Positions 8,924-15,938 of a stretch of DNA of 64,000 nt are shown in pieces. Position 1 is the stretch's first letter. Each line of letters starts with the position of its first letter. The stretch comes from Belnapia arida (GTDB lineage Bacteria; Pseudomonadota; Alphaproteobacteria; Acetobacterales; Acetobacteraceae), in the NCBI RefSeq assembly GCF_016773205.1, contig NZ_JAETWB010000016.1:43198-107197 (forward strand). The letters are read 5' to 3'. Under the pieces are notes generated by a model, which was given only the letters and a program-made list of their open reading frames with translations, was not told the origin of the DNA and did not search any database. The position numbers and the translations under genes are program-made.

Positions 8924-8985
8924 ATGCCATCATATCCGGTGCGTTTGCCATTGTCAGCAACGCAGAATGCCATCATAATCGGTGC
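8924..8985 (+). promoter_or_regulatory. two 19-bp direct repeats in the DUF6471/transposase divergent promoter
   Basis: ATGCCATCATATCCGGTGC at 8924-8942 recurs as ATGCCATCATAATCGGTGC at 8967-8985, with 17 of 19 bases the same. They start 43 bp apart, about four helical turns. The first overlaps an inverted repeat GATGGC-GTAT-GCCATC (8917-8932). The second ends 16 bases before the transposase ATG at 9002. This looks like a paired operator for a helix-turn-helix protein. Confidence 0.55.
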
Positions 8986-9001
8986 ATAGGCACTGGATAC
9001 G

Positions 9002-9970
9002 ATGGCAATGGCCCAACACTTCCTCCTTTCTGCCAAAGCGCGCACGCTTTCCCTGGCGTCTATCCTCCGCATGAGCGACGACCAGGCGCACGCCGCTTTC
9101 GTGGCGATCCGTTGGTCCGCAAACGACGGCGAGCCGGTGTGCCCCCGCTGCGGCTGCCTCGCGATCTACACCTACGCCGCCCGCCGCATCTGGAAGTGCA
9201 AAGCCTGCAATCATCAGTTCTCGGTCACGTCGGGCACCATCTTCGCCAGCCGCAAGCTGCCGATCCGCGACTACCTCGCTGCCATCGCCATCTTTGTGAA
9301 TGCCGCTAAGGGGCTGTCCGCGCTCCAGCTCGGCCGCGACCTGGACGTGCAGCACAAGACGGCGTTCGTGCTGGCCCACAAGCTCCGTGAGGCCATCGGC
9401 TCCGGGCAGGCCGACACTACCCTCTCCGGGCACGTCGAGGTGGATGGCGCCTACTTCGGCGGGCATGTGAAGCAGGAGAACCGGAAGGAGGACCGCAAGG
9501 ATCGGCGCCTTGCCGTGAACCAGACCGGCAAGCGGCAGGTCGTGGTGGTGATGCGGGAGCGGGAGGGCCGGACGCTGCCCTTCGTGTTCCGGTCAGAGGA
9601 CGAGGCGGTGCCGACGATCCGCGAGCGGGTTGTCAGTGGTACCACGGTCTATGCCGATGAAGCGCCGGGGTGGGACGCGTTGCACGCCCGCTTTGATACC
9701 AAGCGGATCAACCACTCCATCGCCTTTTCTGACGATGGTGCTTGCACGAACCAAGCCGAAAGCTACTTCTCCCGTCTGCGCCGCGCTGAGTGGGGTCAGC
9801 ACCACCACATCAGCGGCAAGTACCTTGGCGCCTATGCCCGTGAGATGGCTTGGCGGGAGGATACTCGGCGGCAGGCGAATGGAACGCTGCATGGGCTGGC
9901 GACGGCGGCAGCACTGAGCCATCCTGTGTCACGTATGTGGGCGGGATATTGGCAGCGAAACCAAGCCTAG
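9002..9970 (+). CDS. IS1595-family (ISXO2-like) DDE transposase
   Basis: 322 aa, the typical length. An N-terminal zinc ribbon is seen at CPRCGCLAIYTY and WKCKACNHQFSVTSGT (residues about 44-80). A catalytic core follows: DGAYFGGHVKQ with the first Asp (VEVDGAYFGG, about 148), YADEAPGWDAL with the second Asp (about 218), then NHSIAFSDDGACTNQAESYFSRLRR, the N-Q-A-E-S-[FY] motif of this family that supplies the final catalytic residue. All key residues appear intact, so the enzyme may be active. It lies inside the 6.6-kb element with matching terminal repeats and an 8-bp duplication, the features expected from IS1595 chemistry. Confidence 0.93.
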   Translation: MAMAQHFLLSAKARTLSLASILRMSDDQAHAAFVAIRWSANDGEPVCPRCGCLAIYTYAARRIWKCKACNHQFSVTSGTIFASRKLPIRDYLAAIAIFVNAAKGLSALQLGRDLDVQHKTAFVLAHKLREAIGSGQADTTLSGHVEVDGAYFGGHVKQENRKEDRKDRRLAVNQTGKRQVVVVMREREGRTLPFVFRSEDEAVPTIRERVVSGTTVYADEAPGWDALHARFDTKRINHSIAFSDDGACTNQAESYFSRLRRAEWGQHHHISGKYLGAYAREMAWREDTRRQANGTLHGLATAAALSHPVSRMWAGYWQRNQA

Positions 9971-10051
9971 CAACGCGCCCGCTCGCCTACGTGTTTTGAC
10001 TGGCTCTAGGTTCGGCCGCGGGGCTTCCCTAAATTATCTTGGAGACAAGCG

Positions 10052-10213
10052 TTGGCTGGCAAGGGGAAAGGCAAGGGTGGCGGCAAAGGTTTATCATCCA
10101 CACCAACGAAAAGGCCAGCAGCAACGAGCCGAGTTGCTAGACATCCATCGATCACAGACAAATCAAGGACATATCTACCGAGGACGCCACGGCCCAAGCC
10201 GCCAAAAAAATAG
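10052..10213 (+). CDS. small basic ORF, possible out-of-frame 5' part of the SLATT gene
   Basis: 53 codons from a TTG with GGAG 7 bases upstream. The product starts with alternating Gly/Lys (AGKGKGKGGGKG) and ends PRPKPPKK. Its last third reads poorly. In the next frame the same bases give DHRQIKDISTEDATAQAAKK, which continues without a stop into the SLATT gene. A shift of one base near 10168 would therefore fuse a basic N-terminus to the SLATT protein. It is either a separate small gene or the front of one long gene carrying a frameshift. Confidence 0.35.
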   Translation: MAGKGKGKGGGKGLSSTPTKRPAATSRVARHPSITDKSRTYLPRTPRPKPPKK

Positions 10214-10221
10214 GATCAGAA

Positions 10222-10779
10222 ATGCTGTCGTTTGAAGAGCGCGTTCATAATCTGGATTACGATAGCGCGGTGGCAATGCGTTATCATGGCAAACGGCGCT
10301 CATTCTGCGAGAACGTAGCTAAGGCCGGCACAGGACTGTCACTTATCTTGGGGACAGCAGCCTTCGCAGCAGTAAGCAGTAAGGTTCCGGAAGTTGCTGC
10401 CTTGGCAACAGGGCTCGTCGCCATAATTAACGCCGCCAATCTTGCATTCGGCACAGCCGATGCTGGACGCCGTCACGGCGAGATTTTTCGTCGGTGGGGT
10501 GAATTGCGCGCAGATTTGGCAAAAATAACCGACGGCGACGATAAATCGTTACGCGCGCTAGAAGTTACACGGGCCAAAATAGATGCTGAAAGCCCAACTC
10601 AGCTTGATGCGCTATCGGTCCTTTGTGAAAATGCAGAAAAAGAAATGCGCCGCGAAGAGCCACTTTACCATGTGCCTACGCTACCCCGCTTGCTCGCCAA
10701 CTTCGTAGATGTGCCTGGATGGGAGCCGAAAGAGGTTGTCTCCGCACATCAGCAACTAAGCGCTGCTTCGCAGCACTGA
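10222..10779 (+). CDS. SLATT-like two-transmembrane protein (transposon cargo)
   Basis: 185 aa. Residues 32-75 form two adjacent hydrophobic helices (AGTGLSLILGTAAFAAV and EVAALATGLVAIINAANLAF). They are preceded by a charged helix with AMRYHGKRRSFCENV and followed by a long helical cytoplasmic part (GRRHGEIFRRWGELRADLAK). This arrangement is that of SLATT domains, 2TM proteins predicted to act as pore-forming effectors with nucleotide-sensing partners in bacterial conflict systems. AGGA lies 6 bases before the ATG at 10222. No SMODS/nucleotidyltransferase or SLOG partner is visible in the element, so any defence role is speculative. Confidence 0.6.
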   Translation: MLSFEERVHNLDYDSAVAMRYHGKRRSFCENVAKAGTGLSLILGTAAFAAVSSKVPEVAALATGLVAIINAANLAFGTADAGRRHGEIFRRWGELRADLAKITDGDDKSLRALEVTRAKIDAESPTQLDALSVLCENAEKEMRREEPLYHVPTLPRLLANFVDVPGWEPKEVVSAHQQLSAASQH

Positions 10780-10816
10780 GCGACAGCATGATTGCGTGTG
10801 GCGTCCGGTTTTGGGT

Positions 10817-11248
10817 TTAGCTGGCCAACTCCCACCGCAGCAGCCGCCCAACCTTCTCCGCATTCCGCACCAGCCCGCCTTTGCGCTGATGTCGCAGCGC
10901 CCGCGCCACGCCATCCTCTACGGCCCTCCGAACCGCTCCGCTTCCGGCATCCATCCCCCGCAGCACAATCACTCGGCTAGCAATGTCCGGAATGCTGAGC
11001 GGCTGAATGGCCTGCCGTAGTGCGTCCAGCACCGTCCGCCCCATGCCAGCGAACTCCTCCGGCGCCAGCGTCCGAACGTACTTCGTCTGGATTGAGGCTA
11101 TCGGGTAGTTCGGGTCGAGCTGCCGGATCACCGCATCCAGGCTTGCCAAGTCAGCGTGGATCTGGCGCGACCGCGCCTGCGAGGCTTCCAGTTCGCCTGC
11201 CAGCGTTGCTCGGCGCTTTACCAAGCCCGATAGAACCAAGTCCGTCAT
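10817..11248 (-). CDS. hypothetical coiled-coil plus winged-helix-like protein (cargo)
   Basis: 143 aa. Residues 1-50 form a coiled coil (LVKRRATLAGELEASQ, then IHADLASLDAVIRQLD). After a linker, the C-terminal 80 residues resemble a winged helix (TVLDALRQAIQPLSIPDIASRV, then VARALRHQRKGGLVRN). I recall similar unnamed proteins in rhizobia, often in accessory regions, but no function is known to me. It is the last gene before the right terminal repeat and is convergent with the SLATT-like gene. Confidence 0.65.
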   Translation of the reverse strand: MTDLVLSGLVKRRATLAGELEASQARSRQIHADLASLDAVIRQLDPNYPIASIQTKYVRTLAPEEFAGMGRTVLDALRQAIQPLSIPDIASRVIVLRGMDAGSGAVRRAVEDGVARALRHQRKGGLVRNAEKVGRLLRWELAS

Positions 11249-11308
11249 CGCTATCCCCTTCGTTTCCGACGGGATTTTACGCGGCAGAGCGGCAAAAGCG
11301 GCTATTCG

Positions 11309-11335
11309 GTAAGGTGTGGTTGCTACCTAAGGCCG
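11309..11335 (-). repeat. right terminal inverted repeat of the IS1595-type element
   Basis: On the minus strand it reads CGGCCTTAGGTAGCAACC and on through CACACCTTAC, aligning without gaps to 4747-4773. Its outer end meets the target duplication at 11336. Confidence 0.8.
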
Positions 11336-13176
11336 GAGAGGTCGGCGGTATCCGCCGCCCCGCCGGCCGCGGCGAGGACGGCATCGAGCCCGGTATCGTT
11401 GAGGATCGGGTAGAGGCCGGGCAGCCGCACCTCGCCGGTGAGCAGCACAGTCTGGTCCATCAGCACCGGCAGCAGGGTAGGGTAGTCGAGGAAGACCTGC
11501 GGGCAGGGGCCGCGGCCGAAATCGGGGAAGCCGGCGCTGCGGGCATGGGCGAAGCGCTGCGGCGAGGCCTGGGCGGCGACGGTCAGCAGCACCAGGGCCT
11601 GACAGTCGGGGATGGCGGGCGCCGGCGCGGGGGGCGGGGCGCCGGGCGTGGCGGCAGCGAGGGCCGCGCCCGGCATGCCGGCGGCATTGGGCAGCGGGGT
11701 CGGTGCCGGCGGCGTGCTGGGGGCAGGCGGGTCGCCGCGCAGGGCCTGCTGCACGCTGGGCCCGGCGAGGAAAAGTACGTCGGGCAGGCCGAGCAGGATC
11801 ACCTCGTCGCCCTCGGCGAGCGGCAGGTCGGCCCTGCCCTCCAACACACGGCCGAGATCGAAGGGGATGAAGCGCCGCGCCCGCGTGCGCGCATCGGTGC
11901 GCCAGACCAGGCCGAGCCGCGGATAGGGGTCCGGCCGCACCAGCCGCGGGTCGGCGAGCAGGCCGCGCAGCGTCTGGCCGCGGCCGGTCGCGGCGCGGAC
12001 CAGCGGGGCGCCGACATGGCCGGAGAGGCGGATCTGCTGCGCCAGCACGTCGGAGCCGGGCTGGACCAGCAGCGCATCGCCGCGGCGGAGCGCATCGCGC
12101 GGGCCGACTTCGCGCCAGCTGCGGCGGCCCTCGGCATCGGTGGTCTGAAGCAGGAAGCGGTGGCCGCTCGGCCGCATCGGGTCGCCGGCGAGGCGTAGCA
12201 TGGCGGCGAGCGGGGCCTGGCTGGCGCCGGCCGGCAGCTCGTAGAGGCCGGGACGCATCACCTCGCCGCCGATGGCGACCACGCCGCCGAGAGGCGGGAC
12301 GAGGATGCGCTCGCCCTCATGCAGGCGGAGATCGGGCGCCTCCCCCTCCCCGGCGAGGACCGGGTAGAGGTCGATGGTGCGGCGGCCGGCGGGGCCCTCG
12401 ACGCGGATGGCGCGGAGGCTGCCGGTGCGGCGGATGCCGCCCGAGGCCATCAGCGCGTCCAGCACGCTCGCCATGGCCGTCAGCTGCTGCAGGCCGGGGC
12501 GCAGCACCTCGCCGCCGACGAAGAGGTTGGCCTGGCGGATCTGGCCGATGGAGAGGAAGACCTCGGACCCGCCGAGTTCCCGGGCCGCCCGGCCGGAGAG
12601 GTCGGCGCGGAGGTCGCGGAGCGTGCGGCCGGCGGCAGGGATGGGGGCGAGGTCGGGCAGCAGCAGCATGCCGTCGCGGCCGATGCGCAGGCTGAGGGTC
12701 TGGCGCGTGCGGCCGCGGAAGGCGAGCACCACCTCGTCGTCGCGGCCGATCAGGTAGTCGTCGGGCAATGTGCCGAAGCCGGGGACGGGGGCTGGGGCGC
12801 CGGGCGGCGTCCGCAGGCTCTCGATGCCGAAGAGGCGCAGCGGCGGCGGGGCGGGACTGCCGGGCGCTGCCTCGCCCTGCGCGGTGCGGGCGGCGAAGAA
12901 GCTCTCGGCCGGGGAAAGCGGCTCCTCCGGCAGCGACGGGGGAGGAAGGGGCGCGGGCGCTGCCGGCAGGGGTGGGGCAAGGGGCGGCGCCGGCTGGCCC
13001 AGTGGGCGCTGCGCCCCGCCGTCGAGGATGCGCTGGAGGATGTCCTGCTGCGCCCCGGGCGGCAGGCTCGGCAGCGGCAGGCCGCCCGGCAGCGTTCCCG
13101 GCAGGGCGGGCGGTGCCAGCAGGCCGCTGCCGGGCGTGCCGGTCTGCGCCAGGGCAGACCAGGGCAAGGCGAGCAT
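11323..13176 (-). pseudogene. SLBB-domain polysaccharide export protein, 5' fragment (split by transposon)
   Basis: This is the N-terminal two thirds of a Wza/GfcE-type outer-membrane exporter. A signal-like start leads into a proline-rich stretch, then a poly-export domain (DDYLIGRDDEVVLAFRG) and at least four SLBB repeats (VGGEVLRPGL, IGGEVMRPGLYEL, LSGHVGAPLV, LTGEVRLPGLYPI). Host sequence ends at 11336; the frame then runs 13 bases into the transposon, adding the last residues and a TAG at 11323. The start is unclear. ATG at 13176 leaves a short signal (MLALPWSALAQ), while a better one (FLLRRLLAAMLALPWSALA) needs an upstream non-standard start such as CTG at 13224. The frame extends upstream to 15234, but that part is antisense to the heparinase-like gene. 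Confidence 0.85.
11336..11343. repeat. 8-bp target-site duplication, right copy
   Basis: GAGAGGTC, identical to 4739-4746, flanks the right end of the element. Confidence 0.85.
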
Positions 13177-13253
13177 CGCGGCCAGCAGGCGACGCAGCAG
13201 GAAGGAGCCGGACGGCGCGGTCAGAAAGGGAAGCCTTGCCAGGTGGTACCGTG

Positions 13254-13270
13254 TTCGATCACTAATCGAA
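13254..13270. promoter_or_regulatory. inverted repeat in the divergent SLBB/heparinase promoter region
   Basis: TTCGAT-CACTA-ATCGAA is a perfect 6-bp inverted repeat with a 5-base spacer in the only A+T-rich stretch between the divergent polysaccharide genes, 18 bases before the ATG at 13288. It could be an operator for both arms. Confidence 0.35.
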
Positions 13271-13287
13271 TCAGAAACGTTTACGCA

Positions 13288-14817
13288 ATGGAATACATTC
13301 CAACCTGGCTCCGGATCGGCGATGCGGCCTGGCGGCTCGGCCCCCGCCCGGTGCTGCTGGCTGCCTGGGACCGCTCGCCGCCGGCCAGGGCGCTGGCGCG
13401 GCGGGCGCTGGCCGACCGGCCGGTGCCAGCCGGGCCCTTCTGGCCGGAGCGTCTGCCCCCTGCCCCGGCCCTGCCGATGGCGCATCGCCGGGCAGTGCTG
13501 GCGCGGGCGGCGTCGCTCGGGCCGGTGGATTGGCACGGGGATTTCGACGCCGCGGCACCCGCCCTCGGCCTCGACCTCTTCGGCCCCGGCGATGTCCGCC
13601 CGGTCTGGGAGCGCAACCGCTGGGCGGAGCTGCCGCTGCTCGCCCAGGCGCAGCGGCTCGAGCCGGGCGCCGGCCATGGTGCGCGGGCCGCGGCGCTGCT
13701 GGCCGACTGGGCGGTGCGCAACCCGCCATTTCGCGGGCCGAACTGGGCCTCGGGGCAGGAGGCGGCGCTCCGGGTATTGCATCTCGCCCTGGCGCTCGAC
13801 CGGGCGATGCTGCCGGCCGGGGCGCGGGCGCTGGTCGCGCTGCACGGAAGGCGGATCGCGGCGACGCCGGCCTATGCCATGGCGCAGGACAACAACCACG
13901 CCATCTCCGAGCCGGCCGGGCTGCTGGCCTGCGGGCTGCTGCTCGGCGAGGGCGATTGGGTGGCGCTCGGCGAGCGGCGGCTCGCGGCGGCGCGGCGGCG
14001 GCTGGTGGCGGCGGATGGCAGCTTCGCGCAGCTCTCGACCGGGTATCACCGGCTGCTGCTCGACGTGCTGGCGGTGACGGAATGGCTGCGACGGCGCCAC
14101 GGCCTGCCCCCTGCCCCGCCCGACCCGGCGCCGGTGCTCTGGCTGCACCGGCTGGTGGCGGCGGAGACGGGGGAGGCGCCGCGCCTCGGCCACCAGGACG
14201 GCTCGGCCTTCGCCGACCTCTCCCTCGCCGGGCCGGCGGATGCGCGGGCGAGCCTGGAGCGGGCGGCGCGGCTGCTGGCCGGCGGCTCGGCGGGGTACGG
14301 GGAGGATCCGGGCTGCGCCTGGCTCGGCCTCGGCGCCGGGCCGGTGATGGCGCCGCTGCCGGGTGACTGGGTGGCGGCGGGGCTGCGCGGCTGGCGCTCG
14401 GGCGCGCTGCGGGCGGTGCTGCGGACGGGGCCGCTGCGCTTCCGCCCGGCCCATGCCGACCTGCTGCATCTCGACCTCTGGGACGGGCCGCGCAACCTGC
14501 TCCGCGACGGCGGAACGGGCACCTACAACCCCTGGCAGCCGGCGCTCTGGGCGACCGCCGGGCACAACACGGTGGAGTTCGACGGGCGGGGCCAGATGCC
14601 GGCGCTGTCCCGCTTCCTCCATTCCCACTGGCCGCGCTGCGGGCTGCTGCCGGAGGGCGGCTGGCTCCGCGACCATCGCGGCAACCGGCAGGAGCGTCGG
14701 GTCTGGCTGGAGGGGCGGCGCTGCCGGGTGGAGGACCGGCTCTTCGGTCCCTGGCAGCAGGCGGCGCTGCGCTGGCGACTGGCGCCCGGCGCCCGGCGCC
14801 CGGCGCGTGGCGGCTGA
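13288..14817 (+). pseudogene. heparinase II/III-like protein, frameshifted near the C-terminus
   Basis: 509 aa as read from ATG 13288. The N-terminal part is an alpha/alpha toroid-like region (NRWAELPLLAQAQRL, FRGPNWASGQEAALRVL with DNNHAISEPAGLLACG, GSFAQLSTGYHRLLLDVL). The C-terminal beta region has LRDGGTGTYN and GHNTVEFDGRGQM. These features fit heparinase II/III proteins in polysaccharide loci, thought to be polysaccharide lyases. The frame ends early at 14817 after three copies of GGCGCCC (14781-14801). Another frame then carries a good family C-terminus (AWRLTEGG, then YGVIRPVPVLVARL) to a TAA at 15003-15005. Losing two repeat units, or gaining one, would restore about 63 residues. The truncated protein may still fold. 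Confidence 0.8.
14781..14801 (+). repeat. three tandem 7-bp repeats at the heparinase frameshift
   Basis: GGCGCCC occurs three times in a row, followed by a partial fourth (GGCGC). The unit is not a multiple of three, so any change in copy number alters the downstream frame. The C-terminus of the heparinase-like protein resumes in another frame immediately after. Confidence 0.8.
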
Positions 14818-15010
14818 CGGAGGGCGGAGTGGAGGGGCCCTTCGCCCGGCTCCGCCTCGCCGCCGATGCGCCGCTCGCCCTGGCGCTGGAGGCGGGGGTG
14901 GAGAGTCCGGCCTACGGAGTGATCCGGCCGGTGCCGGTGCTGGTGGCGCGCCTCGCCGCCCCGGCCCGACGGGTGGAGACGGTGATCGAGGTGCCGCAAC
15001 GATAACTGAT

Positions 15011-15028
15011 TGATGCGATATTGCATCA
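15011..15028. promoter_or_regulatory. inverted repeat upstream of the Wzz-like gene
   Basis: TGATGC-GATATT-GCATCA, a perfect 6-bp stem in an A+T-rich spacer between the heparinase tail (15005) and the Wzz-like start (15045). It could be an operator or part of a promoter. Confidence 0.3.
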
Positions 15029-15044
15029 TATTGTACAAGGGAGC

Positions 15045-15938
15045 ATGCCTCTCGACGAACTGCTCCGCGGAATCTGGCGGCGGCGCTGGCCGGTGGCCCT
15101 GGCGGCGGCGCTGGTCCTGGGCCTCGGCGCCGCGTTGATTCTCGCCTGGCCGCGGCACTACGTCGCCCAGGCCATGGTGGCGCCGGCCGAGACCAGCGGC
15201 GTTGCCACCTCCACGCTGATGTCACCCTCGCCACTGCTGCAAGGCGGGCTGCTGGACAACCGGCCCTCGGGTAATTTCGGCATCTACCTCGACGCGCTGC
15301 GGGCGCCGGAGGCGGCGGCGATGCTGGCGCGGGAGACCGGGCTGCTCGCCCATCTCACCGATCTGCGGGGCGCCGGGCCGATGGGGGCGCTGCGGCGCCA
15401 TTTCGGCTGGCGGATCGAGGCCGATCTCGACGATGCGGAAACCTGGCTGGCGCAGCGCTTCGCCGCGACCCAGGGCATCGCCACCACCACCGTCACGCTG
15501 ACGCTGGAGCACCGCGACCGGGCGGCATCGCTCGACATGCTCCGCCGCCTCCATGCCATGGCCGAGGCGCGGGTGCGGGGCGATCTGCTCGGCCAGGCGC
15601 GGCAGCGGATGGCCGCGATCGAGGCGCGGCTGGCGGCCGAGCCGGACCAGTTCCAGCGCAGCGCACTCTACGAGTTGCTGGCGGCGCAGCAGCGCGTCGC
15701 CCTCGTCCTTGGGGCGGATGAGGCGGTGGCGGCGCGGATGGTCTCGGCGCCGATGGTGGAGATCAGGCCCTCATTGCCCAACCGACCGCTGCTGGTGCTG
15801 TTGCTGGCCGTCGCGGCGCCGCTGGCGAGCCTGCTCGGCGCCGCCTGCCTGGTGCTGCTGCGCGGGCCGGGGCGGGCGCGGCCGGTGCAATACGAGATGG
15901 CGCTCGGGCCGCGGAGGCTCGGCGCCGGTGCGGATTGA
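15045..15938 (+). CDS. Wzz/PCP-like polysaccharide chain-length protein
   Basis: 297 aa. A membrane segment near the N-terminus (WPVALAAALVLGLGAALILAW) and one near the C-terminus (LLVLLLAVAAPLASLLGAACLVLL) enclose a periplasmic region with helical character (RDRAASLDMLRRLHAMAEARV). This is the layout of Wzz-type polysaccharide co-polymerases. The second membrane segment is preceded by a proline-containing EIRPSLPNRPL. I prefer ATG 15045 with AAGGGAG just upstream over the TTG at 15021. No tyrosine-kinase domain is fused. It overlaps the next gene by 11 bp, indicating co-translation with the Wzy-like protein. Confidence 0.75.
   Translation: MPLDELLRGIWRRRWPVALAAALVLGLGAALILAWPRHYVAQAMVAPAETSGVATSTLMSPSPLLQGGLLDNRPSGNFGIYLDALRAPEAAAMLARETGLLAHLTDLRGAGPMGALRRHFGWRIEADLDDAETWLAQRFAATQGIATTTVTLTLEHRDRAASLDMLRRLHAMAEARVRGDLLGQARQRMAAIEARLAAEPDQFQRSALYELLAAQQRVALVLGADEAVAARMVSAPMVEIRPSLPNRPLLVLLLAVAAPLASLLGAACLVLLRGPGRARPVQYEMALGPRRLGAGAD

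Larger units (their letters stand above)
4747..11335 (+). mobile_element. 6.6-kb IS1595-family transposon with passenger genes, inserted in an SLBB gene
   Basis: The ends carry 27-bp imperfect inverted repeats that pair at 21 of 27 positions without gaps, and 8-bp direct repeats flank the element. Inside are an IS1595-family DDE transposase (9002-9970) and seven or eight passenger genes in both orientations: two unknown proteins, a 1-2 TM protein, an acyltransferase, a DUF6471-like protein, a small basic ORF, a SLATT-like 2TM protein and a coiled-coil protein. Several of these genes are visibly richer in A+T than the flanking polysaccharide genes, especially the acyltransferase. IS1595 elements are known for carrying passenger genes, so I read the whole unit as one transporter-type IS. 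No second transposase or integrase is seen. Confidence 0.85.

Noticed and set aside
11303..11311. TATTCGGTA repeated at both ends of the transposon (also 4750-4758) as a possible duplication
   Set aside because: The copies are at different distances from the ends and the 8-bp GAGAGGTC plus ungapped inverted ends explain the junctions better.
13177..15234. Minus-strand extension of the SLBB ORF to 1303 aa
   Set aside because: Everything upstream of about 13225 is antisense to the heparinase-like gene and has shadow composition; the signal peptide marks the true start region.
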